Below are positions 1-6,316 of a DNA stretch of 19,076 nucleotides, piece by piece. The stretch spans positions 1-19,076 of the forward strand of contig JAFYPS010000145.1 in assembly GCA_017547395.1 (NCBI GenBank). Reading direction: 5' to 3'. This DNA is from Clostridia bacterium. Its GTDB lineage: Bacteria > Bacillota_A > Clostridia > Oscillospirales > CAG-272. Position numbers and translations under genes: made by a program. How positions within the stretch are numbered: the stretch's first letter is position 1; each line of letters begins with the position of its first letter. The notes below the pieces were generated by a model. It ran no database searches. It was not told the origin of the DNA and saw nothing but the letters and a program-made list of their open reading frames with translations.

Positions 1-1
1 G

Positions 2-1348
2 GAGTTCGAGGAAATGGCGACGGCGTCGCCCTACTACCTCGACCAGTACCGCGAGTTCATTTTAAGCGTACTGCGAATATGTCCGCAGATACGCGTAACC
101 AACATGATGTACAAACTGAAAGAAGCGTTCCCCGACTTCGAATGCAGCCGAGCGGCATTCTACCGCTACATAAAAATGCTGCGCGAGCAGTACGGCTTTG
201 CAGAGCCGTCGAGGCAGACGGGCATACGTGAGGCATTGCCACCGGGCTACGAAGCACAGGTAGATTTCGGACAGTACAAAATGAAGGACATGTACGACCG
301 AACGGTACGCGTATATTTCTTCTGCATGGTGCTGTCGTACAGCAAAATGGGATTCGTCTACTTCAGCGGTGAACCGTTCACAACCAAGACTGCGATAGAG
401 GCGCACAAATTTGCCTTTCGCTATTTCGGCGGACGGACGCAGACTATCATGTACGATCAAGACCGAGTTTTCGTGGTCAGCGAGAACCTCGGTAACATTT
501 TGTTTGTGCGAGAGTTTGAGGAATTTGTGCAAAAGACGGGCTACAGCGTTGTGCTTTGCCGACCGCGAGACCCCCAGACCAAGGGACGCGTTGAGGCATT
601 TGTGCATCACGTTAAAGAAAGTTTCCTCGAAGGACGCATTTTCACGGGCGCGGATTCGCTGAACAGCGCGGCGCTTGCATGGCTGGACAAATATGCAAAT
701 GCAAAGCCGCATTATCTCACGAAGCTGCCGCCGAGGGAACTGTTCGCCGAGGAAGCAAAGCACCTGAAGGTCGCATTGCACGAAGGCTACCGACCTATCG
801 AAATCCGCAGTATTACCGACCGTCACACCGTGCGCTACGGAGGCTGCCACTACGAATTGCCGCGCGAGATTGCACCGACTGCGAAAATACGCATCGAAGA
901 GCAGGACGAACTTTTGCTATTCTACAATGCCGAGACCGACACGCTTGTGCATAAATGCCGCATGTCAAGCGAAAGCGGCGGATTTGTCAAGCACAATCTT
1001 GCAGAACCGCACGAACTGGTTGCTGAAAACGATCTGTATGCAAAATACGGGGACTTTGAAGCGGCAAGAATGTTTATCGAAACGCTCGGTAGGGAAGAGC
1101 CGCGCTACAAAACACCGCAGCTGCAGAAAATCAGGATGGTATCACAGGTCTACACCGACGCGCAGATGGTGAGCGCATTTAAGCATTGCGTGGAAAGCGG
1201 CGTTTGCACCGCATTTGAATTCATCGCTTTTCTCATCTACCGATACGGCGAGCGAAAAGGCGGACACGGCATGAACCAGCATACGCTGAAGCAGTGCAAA
1301 GAGCGAGCCAACGAGCTCATGGAGGCGGAATATGGCGAGCATCGGTGA
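2..1348 (+). CDS. istA: IS21-family transposase IstA, 5' truncated by window edge
   Basis: This is the transposase that catalyses DNA strand transfer of the IS. The frame is open through the left edge, and the usual N-terminal helix-turn-helix of IstA (roughly the first 50-60 residues) is missing, so translation probably begins before the window. The ATG at 14 is only the first Met seen. Numbering from that Met, a second DNA-binding segment lies around residues 10-62 (ending KMLREQYGF). The integrase core runs from about residue 78 to 230, with a plausible DDE triad: D84 in QVDFGQ, D148 in MYDQD and E194 in KGRVEAF. The C-terminal part (about 270-330) resembles the Mu-type C-terminal beta domain. 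It overlaps istB by 17 bases, typical of IS21 pairs. No frameshift or stop interrupts the visible part, so the element could be active. Confidence 0.9.
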   Translation, partial: EFEEMATASPYYLDQYREFILSVLRICPQIRVTNMMYKLKEAFPDFECSRAAFYRYIKMLREQYGFAEPSRQTGIREALPPGYEAQVDFGQYKMKDMYDRTVRVYFFCMVLSYSKMGFVYFSGEPFTTKTAIEAHKFAFRYFGGRTQTIMYDQDRVFVVSENLGNILFVREFEEFVQKTGYSVVLCRPRDPQTKGRVEAFVHHVKESFLEGRIFTGADSLNSAALAWLDKYANAKPHYLTKLPPRELFAEEAKHLKVALHEGYRPIEIRSITDRHTVRYGGCHYELPREIAPTAKIRIEEQDELLLFYNAETDTLVHKCRMSSESGGFVKHNLAEPHELVAENDLYAKYGDFEAARMFIETLGREEPRYKTPQLQKIRMVSQVYTDAQMVSAFKHCVESGVCTAFEFIAFLIYRYGERKGGHGMNQHTLKQCKERANELMEAEYGEHR

Positions 1349-2012
1349 GATTAAAGAACTGGCAAGACAACTCGGACTTTACAACATTGCAAAGGGCTAC
1401 GTTGACCTTGCCGACGAAAAACTTTCCAACCTCGATTATATCGCAAGCGTTCTGCAGGGCGAGGTGAACATTCGCGAACAGACGGCACTTGTCAAGCGTG
1501 AGAAAACAAGCCGACTGCCGCATAAAGTGTTCATAAAAGAGAAGGTTGGCAGCGGTACCGCATGGCAGATAGAGCAGCTTGAAAGCCTTGACTGGATTGA
1601 CAAGGAGCAAAATCTTGTCATCATCGGCAAATGCGGTAGCGGCAAAACGTCGCTTGCGGCGCATCTTGGAAAGCTGGCGCTCGAAAGCGGAGAAAAAGTC
1701 GCCTATGCAACGGTAAGCGACTTCATTTACACAGTCTTACATAAAGACGAAACGAACAAGCAGCGGGATAGGTTCAAATACTTCCAAAGCTGCTCCTTGA
1801 TTATTTTAGACGAGGTCATGTACACGAGGCTGACGCCAGAAGACCTCACGGTATTTTATCAGTATATTATGCTGCTCAGCGAAACGCGGAGCATAGTATG
1901 CATAACGAATAGAGAACTGTCCGCGTGGGCGGACGGAGCGATTGACCGCCACCTGATGCAGACACTTGTTGACCGCATCACCTTCGGTGCACAGGTCATT
2001 CGCCTAATTTAA
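1332..2012 (+). CDS. istB: IS21-family AAA+ ATPase IstB
   Basis: This is the helper ATPase that assists IstA in transposition and target selection. It is a DnaC/DnaA-like AAA+ protein of 226 residues. The N-terminal helical region covers residues 1-90, Walker A is GKCGSGKT at 99-106, and Walker B is SLIILDEV at about 155-162. A sensor-type ITNRE follows at 191-195 and the usual DRITFGA near 214-220. It ends at VIRLI, without the GESYR-like tail that many IstB proteins carry, and is therefore slightly shorter than the common 240-260 residues. The ATG lies inside the last codons of istA, so translation is probably coupled. The reading frame is intact. Confidence 0.9.
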   Translation: MASIGEIKELARQLGLYNIAKGYVDLADEKLSNLDYIASVLQGEVNIREQTALVKREKTSRLPHKVFIKEKVGSGTAWQIEQLESLDWIDKEQNLVIIGKCGSGKTSLAAHLGKLALESGEKVAYATVSDFIYTVLHKDETNKQRDRFKYFQSCSLIILDEVMYTRLTPEDLTVFYQYIMLLSETRSIVCITNRELSAWADGAIDRHLMQTLVDRITFGAQVIRLI

Positions 2013-2029
2013 TATATGGGGTCTATCCC

Positions 2030-2075
2030 AAATAAATCTTGAAAATAACACCGCGAAAACGGTTAAAAATAAATC
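2030..2075 (+). repeat. Direct repeat pair AAATAAATC at IS21 right end
   Basis: AAATAAATC occurs at 2030-2038 and again at 2067-2075, 37 bases apart, starting 18 bases after the istB stop. IS21 elements carry several short repeats at each end that bind IstA, so these are likely R-end transposase sites. The left-end copies are outside the window, so this cannot be confirmed here. Confidence 0.45.
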
Positions 2076-2078
2076 CCG

Positions 2079-2102
2079 CTTTGTGTGGCAGTACACACAA
2101 AG
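2079..2102. repeat. Hairpin, 9-bp perfect stem near IS right boundary
   Basis: CTTTGTGTG (2079-2087) pairs perfectly with CACACAAAG (2094-2102) around the loop GCAGTA. There is no U-tract on either side, so it is not a convincing terminator. It may be part of the IS right end or lie just beyond it. Confidence 0.5.
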
Positions 2103-2189
2103 TAGTATTACACTTTACGCCATAGGGGGAGGGGAGGTCAAATCTCTGTACCTTTTCACCCCACGACGGGCGGGGAGTCGCGTGCACAT

Positions 2190-2321
2190 AATCGGGAAAT
2201 CAAGATGAGTTGGCAAGCTCCCGATTTTTATAAGAAACACGGTTATTCGGTGATTGGTATTCTTCCCGACATTCCAAGCGGAAATCAAAAATATCTGCTT
2301 ATGAAAGCATTACAAGACTGA
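2190..2321 (+). pseudogene. C-terminal remnant of a GNAT N-acetyltransferase
   Basis: Read in the frame ending at the TGA at 2319-2321, the translation contains SWQAPDFYKKHGY (from about 2208), then GILPDIPSGN, then KYLLMKALQD and stop. WQAPDFYKKxGY followed by a G-x-x-x-D-x-P-x-G turn and L-x-K-x-L is the characteristic end of many clostridial GNAT acetyltransferases, where this part forms the last acetyl-CoA-side helix and closing strands. Only about 37 residues remain. Upstream in the same frame the translation loses all GNAT character within a few codons, so the first ~110 residues are gone. There is an in-frame ATG at 2205, but a 38-residue piece would have no acetyl-CoA site. I read it as debris from the IS21 or an earlier insertion or deletion. 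Confidence 0.7.
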
Positions 2322-2325
2322 CAAA

Positions 2326-2397
2326 TTCCAATTTGTTGAGCAGAGTGACTGTTGAATCTGATGTCGCCACTTCGAGCTCACGCTCTGGGAACCAAAA
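2326..2397 (+). repeat. Intergenic repeat, short copy (head and tail modules)
   Basis: The head module at 2326-2349 (core GAGCAGAGTGAC) and tail module at 2364-2397 (TCGCC, TTCG, GCT, GGGAACCAAAA) both recur at 6070-6093 and 6256-6288. The 24-base heads differ at five positions, all transitions. Both copies end directly at a terminator hairpin and lie between convergent genes. The two modules are 14 bases apart here but 162 bases apart in the second copy. Confidence 0.6.
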
Positions 2398-2399
2398 CA

Positions 2400-2423
2400 A
2401 AAGCAGGTCGCAAGACCTGCTTT
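2400..2423 (-). terminator. Intrinsic terminator of the LysR gene, possibly bidirectional
   Basis: A perfect 10-bp stem, AAAGCAGGTC (2400-2409) with GACCTGCTTT (2414-2423), closes a GCAA tetraloop. Read on the minus strand it follows the LysR stop by five bases and is followed by TTTTGTTTTGG. On the plus strand the stem itself ends in TTT followed by AATTTTC, so it may also stop leftward-origin transcripts from the IS side. Confidence 0.8.
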
Positions 2424-2428
2424 AATTT

Positions 2429-3316
2429 TCATATCGACAAAATCATTTCTTCAAGTTTTTTTGCGGCGAGGCTTAAGGAGATATCAGTTCTTTTTATCAA
2501 ACAAATGTTTCTTTTCGGTATTTCTTCTTTTAACTTCAGCCTATAGATGTCGGTATCGTTTCTTAGCTGCTCTAAAAACTGCGTGGGCACAAATCCGATA
2601 CCGAGGTTGTTTGTTACGAGCGGAAGTATCTGGTCTGCGGTTGCAGCTTCTACTGTCGGCGAAAAGACTGCACCGTGTTCCATAAAAAATTCCGAGTAGA
2701 ATTCATGGGTTTTTGTATGTTCGCCGAGTGATATCAGCGGATACTCTGCGATTTCGGCGAGGGAGAGCTCCTTTCCGTTTAACTTCGGAAATGCACCGCT
2801 GCAAACTGCCGTTTCTTCTATAGTTTTTATAACAGTGCTTTTTAATGGCAGCGGAACATCGGTATGTAATGTTACGGTTGCGATATCAACAAGCCCGTCC
2901 TTGAGCGCACTAATTGCCTGTGGCGTAGAATAGTTTGACACCTTTATTCGAATGCTGGGGTATAGGTTTCTATATTCCTTCAAAACCGGGAGAAGCATGC
3001 AGCGCAGAGCAATGTCGCTGCTTCCAATGGTCACTACACCTTGTTGCATATTCTTGTCGGTGGCTAATTCATTTTCAGCGGCTTCGATATGCTCAAATGC
3101 GATTTTTATATGGTCAAAAAGCTTTTGACCTTCGGGGGTAAGCGTTACGCCGTGTCGCGAGCGAATAAAAAGGACGCAACCAAGAGAGATTTCAAGGTTT
3201 TTAATTGCTCTTGTAACATTTGGTTGATTGCTAAAAAGGCGTACGGCTGCCTGTGTAAAGCTTTTGCTTTTCGCTACATGATAAAAAATGCGGTAGTAGT
3301 CATAGTTTATATTCAT
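2429..3316 (-). CDS. LysR-family transcriptional regulator
   Basis: A DNA-binding regulator of 295 residues, the usual LysR length. The N-terminal winged helix-turn-helix is clear: FYHVAKSKSFTQAA at about 11-24, SNQPNVTRAIKNLE at about 29-42 and the wing GVTLTPEG at 56-63. The dimerisation helix follows to about residue 90. The effector-binding periplasmic-binding-protein fold begins at VTIGSSD (about residue 95) and runs to the end. The inducer cannot be told from sequence. AGAGGT lies four bases before the start codon. The gene diverges from the dockerin hydrolase/SemiSWEET pair, which LysR proteins commonly control, and the intergenic region contains a 22-bp perfect palindrome that is a good operator candidate. 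A terminator follows directly. Confidence 0.9.
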   Translation of the reverse strand: MNINYDYYRIFYHVAKSKSFTQAAVRLFSNQPNVTRAIKNLEISLGCVLFIRSRHGVTLTPEGQKLFDHIKIAFEHIEAAENELATDKNMQQGVVTIGSSDIALRCMLLPVLKEYRNLYPSIRIKVSNYSTPQAISALKDGLVDIATVTLHTDVPLPLKSTVIKTIEETAVCSGAFPKLNGKELSLAEIAEYPLISLGEHTKTHEFYSEFFMEHGAVFSPTVEAATADQILPLVTNNLGIGFVPTQFLEQLRNDTDIYRLKLKEEIPKRNICLIKRTDISLSLAAKKLEEMILSI

Positions 3317-3348
3317 TACAACCTCTATATCAAATTGACATATTTAAA

Positions 3349-3370
3349 ATGTAAAATATATATTTTACAT
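3349..3370. promoter_or_regulatory. 22-bp perfect palindrome, candidate LysR operator
   Basis: ATGTAAAATAT (3349-3359) is followed immediately by its exact reverse complement (3360-3370). The inner part fits the LysR T-N11-A pattern, and the right half overlaps the -35 box of the promoter for the hydrolase gene. AT-rich sequence makes chance palindromes more likely, but 22 perfect bases between divergent genes is unusual. Confidence 0.5.
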
Positions 3371-3392
3371 ATATACCGATTGATATTATAAT
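3364..3392 (+). promoter_or_regulatory. Sigma-A-type promoter for the dockerin hydrolase gene
   Basis: TTTACA at 3364-3369 and TATAAT at 3387-3392 are separated by 17 bases. Transcription would begin near 3399, giving a leader of about 35 bases before the GTG. A second candidate, TTGACA (3335-3340) with TATATT 18 bases later, overlaps the palindrome. Confidence 0.65.
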
Positions 3393-3433
3393 ATATCTGT
3401 AAACCCAAATCAAGCATATGAAAGGAAAAGCAA

Positions 3434-4930
3434 GTGAAAAAGTTATTAAAGCTATTTTTACTTTGTATTTGTTTAGGATTGATGTTGAATTGTTTTGTCT
3501 TTGCAGCAGAAGAGGGAGAAGCTAAAGACGAGCTTAAGATTCTTGCCATCGGAAACAGCTTCAGCGTGGATGCCATGCAGTATCTTTGGGATATTGCAAA
3601 CGATGGCGGTGTCAAGGTAGTTCTCGGCAACCTTTATATTGGAGGATGTTCTCTCAATACTCACGCAAAAAACATCGAGGAGAACAAAGCGGCATATGAT
3701 TATTACAAAAACACAAGCGGAAGTTGGTCAACTACTGCGAACACAAGTATTGCAACCGCACTTGCGGACGAGGAATGGGACATTATCACAGTGCAGCAGG
3801 CAAGCAATTACAGTGGTGTTGCATCGTCTTATTCGAAGCTTTCTTACATACTTGATTACATCGCCGAAAATGCTCCTGATGCAAAGGTGTATTTCCATAT
3901 GACATGGGCGTATCAGCAAAACAGCACTCACAGCGGCTTCGCAAATTACAATAATGATCAGATGACGATGTACAATGCAATTCAAAGCACGCTTGATTCA
4001 GAGGTTAAAACTAAAAATTCTATTGTTGGAATCATTCCGTCAGGTACCGCTATTCAAAATCTGCGTACATCTTATATCGGAGATACTGTCACTCGTGACG
4101 GTTATCATCTCAGCTATGATCTCGGTAGATATACTGCGGCTTTGACATGGTACGCATATTTTACAGGTGCTTCGGCGGATAGCATTGACTGGGTGCCTGA
4201 TGATTGCGCTACGGAGATAAAGCAAAATCTTGCGGCTATCCGTGAGGCGGTGACAAGTGCAATTGCATCTCCGTACGAAGTAACGGCGGTTACTGCCGCA
4301 GAACCGGATAAACTTACGGATGCAGAAATTTTTGAGTCGCTCGGCTACAATATAAACGCTTACACCGAGATCGACTGGGTGCTGGCACTTCACGCTTACT
4401 ACAATTCGTCAAGCTCCACAATACCTTTCGAACTTATCAGCTCTGCAAACAGCACGGCTTCTAATTTGCCAAACTTCATCGCTTCTCACAGATACACAAA
4501 GGAAACGCTGCCGGTGGGTTCTGTTATAATTTTGGATGACGGATATAAATACCGTCCGGAGGGCTGGGTAGACGAAAACTACGTTTCAACAAGCTCCACT
4601 CGTCCTACCAATATTACAAGCAACGCTACGGTGGTTACCGATGAATGGTGGGGCGAATATACATTTCGTGCCTTCAATTTTTCTGCATCATCTGCAAGAA
4701 AAATGACCGTGGCGGATGCAGAGCACCTTCGTATATATGTTCCAAAGTATCCGGATGTCAAGCTTATAAATACTGCAGACACAAACGGTGATGGAACTGT
4801 AGATTTAAAAGATTGCTTGCAATCTCTCAAAACCTGCCTTGACAAAGAAGGTTATGCATCGGATTTGAACAATGACGGCATAGTCACGCTTCTTGAAGTT
4901 ATTGAGATTTTAAGAAAGGTTGTAGCGTAA
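3434..4930 (+). CDS. Exported SGNH-type hydrolase (DUF4886) with C-terminal dockerin
   Basis: A secreted protein of 498 residues. It starts at a GTG, preceded by AAAGGA at 3421-3426. This start gives a clean signal peptide (basic KK, hydrophobic 4-24, likely cleavage after FVFA). An ATG at 3418 is out of frame. The DUF4886/SGNH hydrolase domain spans about residues 34-245, with block-I IGNSFS (S42 the likely nucleophile) and DGYHLS at 222-227 providing the Asp-His pair; GRYTAAL follows. Residues about 285-440 form a second domain I do not recognise. The last 50 residues are a type-I dockerin with two calcium-loop repeats, DTNGDGTVDLKD (449-460) and DLNNDGIVTLLE (477-488). The protein may therefore be docked to a cell-surface or cellulosome-like scaffold and deacylate a carbohydrate or similar ester; the substrate is unknown. 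The SemiSWEET gene follows after nine bases. Confidence 0.85.
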   Translation: MKKLLKLFLLCICLGLMLNCFVFAAEEGEAKDELKILAIGNSFSVDAMQYLWDIANDGGVKVVLGNLYIGGCSLNTHAKNIEENKAAYDYYKNTSGSWSTTANTSIATALADEEWDIITVQQASNYSGVASSYSKLSYILDYIAENAPDAKVYFHMTWAYQQNSTHSGFANYNNDQMTMYNAIQSTLDSEVKTKNSIVGIIPSGTAIQNLRTSYIGDTVTRDGYHLSYDLGRYTAALTWYAYFTGASADSIDWVPDDCATEIKQNLAAIREAVTSAIASPYEVTAVTAAEPDKLTDAEIFESLGYNINAYTEIDWVLALHAYYNSSSSTIPFELISSANSTASNLPNFIASHRYTKETLPVGSVIILDDGYKYRPEGWVDENYVSTSSTRPTNITSNATVVTDEWWGEYTFRAFNFSASSARKMTVADAEHLRIYVPKYPDVKLINTADTNGDGTVDLKDCLQSLKTCLDKEGYASDLNNDGIVTLLEVIEILRKVVA

Positions 4931-4939
4931 TTTAGGAAA

Positions 4940-5236
4940 ATGATGTCGGAAATTCTTGAAATTATTATGATTGTTACCTTCGGTCTTTCGTGGCCGGCGA
5001 ATGTTTTAAAATCCTATAAGGCACGAACAGCGAAGGGGAAAAGCATACTGTTTTTGATCCTAATATTTTTAGGATATATCGCAGGAATCGCTTCAAAGTT
5101 TACAAATCCCATGTATATGGCTCATTTTACAGAAAAATGGTATGTTTTATTTTTCTATTTTTTAAATATATCTATGGTCGGCGCAGATATTTTGCTTTAC
5201 TGCAGAAACAGGCGCTTTGACAAGCGAAAAACATAG
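4940..5236 (+). CDS. SemiSWEET/PQ-loop small membrane protein
   Basis: A 98-residue protein with three predicted transmembrane helices (about 8-26, 36-52, 67-87), the size and layout of bacterial SemiSWEET sugar transporters, which work as dimers. The PQ-loop-like segment is GLSWPANVLKSYKARTAKGKS, with the Pro at residue 19 followed by Ala, not Gln. The second helix is LGYIAGI and the third is rich in F, Y and N (NISMVGADILLYC). AGGA at 4934-4937 precedes two tandem ATGs (4940 and 4943); the second has the better spacing. It shares a transcript with the dockerin hydrolase, which suggests uptake or release of a small sugar product, but the substrate cannot be read from sequence. Confidence 0.75.
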   Translation: MMSEILEIIMIVTFGLSWPANVLKSYKARTAKGKSILFLILIFLGYIAGIASKFTNPMYMAHFTEKWYVLFFYFLNISMVGADILLYCRNRRFDKRKT

Positions 5237-5240
5237 TTTT

Positions 5241-5268
5241 AAAAGCCTCTCAGTACGAGAGGCTTTTT
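5241..5268 (+). terminator. Intrinsic terminator after SemiSWEET gene
   Basis: AAAAGCCTCTC (5241-5251) pairs perfectly with GAGAGGCTTTT (5257-5267) around AGTAC and runs into five T's. It ends the hydrolase-SemiSWEET operon. Confidence 0.9.
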
Positions 5269-5332
5269 GCATATGGGGTAAGAAAATACAGACTAAAGAA
5301 TAATGATCACCACTTCGCACCCCGACGCGGGA

Positions 5333-5362
5333 TTTACAACACTATCAGCTGTGTGGTATAAT
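5333..5362 (+). promoter_or_regulatory. Sigma-A-type promoter for the amidotransferase gene
   Basis: TTTACA (5333-5338) and TATAAT (5357-5362) lie 18 bases apart with a TGTG element just before the -10 box, the Gram-positive -16 motif. The start codon follows 35 bases after the -10 box, with GAGGTG at 5384-5389. Confidence 0.75.
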
Positions 5363-5396
5363 TATTAAACCAATAGAATTTGCGAGGTGCAATAAT

Positions 5397-6050
5397 ATGC
5401 ATAAGGCGAAAATATTACTTTTTGGAAAAGGAAATTTGCAAAGTTATATAAGTGCAATAGAAGGCGTTGGCGCTGAAGCAATAGTGGAATATCCTCCAAG
5501 GTATGATGCTTCTTATGACGGTCTTGTACTTTGCGGTGGCGCAGACATTCATCCGAAGTGGTATAACGAAGAAATAAACGGCTCTGTAGGCATTGATACT
5601 GATATGGACGAGGCCGAATTTGCTTTGATGGATGCATTCGTCAAAACTTGCAAGCCTGTTTTGGGGATTTGCAGAGGTCATCAGTTCGTAAACGTTTTCT
5701 TTGGCGGTTCGCTTTATCAGCATATCCCGGAAGCTGAACTTCATACCGGCAGTAAGGCACACCTTGTTACCTCGGAGCCAAACAGTATATTGCGAGAACT
5801 ATACGGAACTTCTTTTTCGGTGAACAGTACGCATCATCAAGCGGTAAAGAAACTTGGAGACGGTCTTCGTGCAACGGCAAGCTGGGGTGGAAAATACATT
5901 GAGGCGACAGAGCACACGTCGCTTCCTGTAATCAGTGTGCAATGGCATCCGGAGGGTATGTGCTTTGATAGAAAAAGAGATGATACCGTTGACGGAGCAA
6001 AAATTTTTGAGTACTTTGTAAATATGTGTACAAGGCTTAGTACCGTATAA
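5397..6050 (+). CDS. Class I glutamine amidotransferase-like / peptidase C26 (PuuD-type gamma-glutamyl hydrolase)
   Basis: A cytosolic protein of 217 residues with the class I amidotransferase fold. The oxyanion/approach loop is GGADIHP (47-53), the nucleophile elbow is GICRGHQ with C92, and the other triad residues are in QWHPE (H184, E186). NSTHHQAV at 143-150 is typical of the gamma-glutamyl-gamma-aminobutyrate hydrolase (PuuD) branch of peptidase C26. The likely reaction is hydrolysis of a gamma-glutamyl amide bond; the exact substrate is open. It is somewhat shorter than E. coli PuuD (about 254). It is monocistronic with its own promoter and converges on the MATE gene. The intergenic space holds a structured repeat and a terminator. 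Confidence 0.85.
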   Translation: MHKAKILLFGKGNLQSYISAIEGVGAEAIVEYPPRYDASYDGLVLCGGADIHPKWYNEEINGSVGIDTDMDEAEFALMDAFVKTCKPVLGICRGHQFVNVFFGGSLYQHIPEAELHTGSKAHLVTSEPNSILRELYGTSFSVNSTHHQAVKKLGDGLRATASWGGKYIEATEHTSLPVISVQWHPEGMCFDRKRDDTVDGAKIFEYFVNMCTRLSTV

Positions 6051-6069
6051 TAAAAATAATCCAATCAAA

Positions 6070-6288
6070 TTTCAATTTACCGAGCAGAGCGACGTACTTG
6101 AAAGCAAAAACGCGGAAGTGGTGCAAAGCCGCAGCCGCCATAGTCCTCCAAAGCCGCGATGCCGCGGTTTTACGGGACGTCGAGTGGCGCCATTGCGACC
6201 TTTGGTCGCGTTGCGGTAAACCGCTGTCCCCTACGGGTTTGTTGTTGCTTCTGCTTCGCCGGTTCGCGCTAAGCTTGGGGAGCCAAAA
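6070..6288 (+). repeat. Intergenic structured repeat, long copy with hairpin-rich insert
   Basis: The head (6070-6093) and tail (6256-6288) match the copy at 2326-2397, but here they flank about 160 bases of GC-rich sequence. That insert contains three consecutive hairpins: 6150-6158 with 6163-6171 (9 bp, one G-T), 6195-6200 with 6204-6209 (GCGACC/GGTCGC, loop TTT), and 6213-6216 with 6221-6224 (GCGG/CCGC). No protein-like frame, tRNA fold or known riboswitch core was seen. This accounts for nearly all of the 248 bases between the amidotransferase and MATE genes. GC content is much higher than in the neighbouring genes. Confidence 0.6.
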
Positions 6289-6316
6289 TCCGATCACATT
6301 AGCGGTCGGATTTTTT
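6285..6316 (+). terminator. Terminator between convergent amidotransferase and MATE genes
   Basis: AAAATCCGATC (6285-6295) pairs with GGTCGGATTTT (6304-6314) with one G-U, and six T's start at 6311. On the minus strand the arms also end in TTTT, so it can serve both genes. The MATE stop codon (6299-6301) lies in the hairpin loop, so the last codons of MATE form one arm. Confidence 0.8.

Larger units (their letters stand above)
1..2102 (+). mobile_element. IS21-family insertion sequence, left end outside the window
   Basis: The overlapping pair istA (DDE transposase) then istB (AAA+ helper) is the defining layout of the IS21 family. The left terminus is not in the window. The right terminus is not precisely fixed. 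After istB there is a directly repeated AAATAAATC (2030-2038 and 2067-2075), as expected for the multiple repeats at IS21 ends, followed by a 9-bp hairpin at 2079-2102. The right boundary given here is the end of that hairpin and is an estimate. The flank to the right carries only the tail of a GNAT gene, so the element, or an earlier insertion next to it, sits in a damaged locus. Confidence 0.75.

Noticed and set aside
62..850. 262-codon open frame on the minus strand opposite istA
   Set aside because: It is a shadow of a GC-biased transposase gene. It lacks a ribosome site and protein-family character, while the plus strand has clear IstA motifs.
6150..6224. tRNA or known structured RNA in the hairpin cluster
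   Set aside because: Three short independent hairpins are seen, without an acceptor stem, T-loop sequence or any known riboswitch core.
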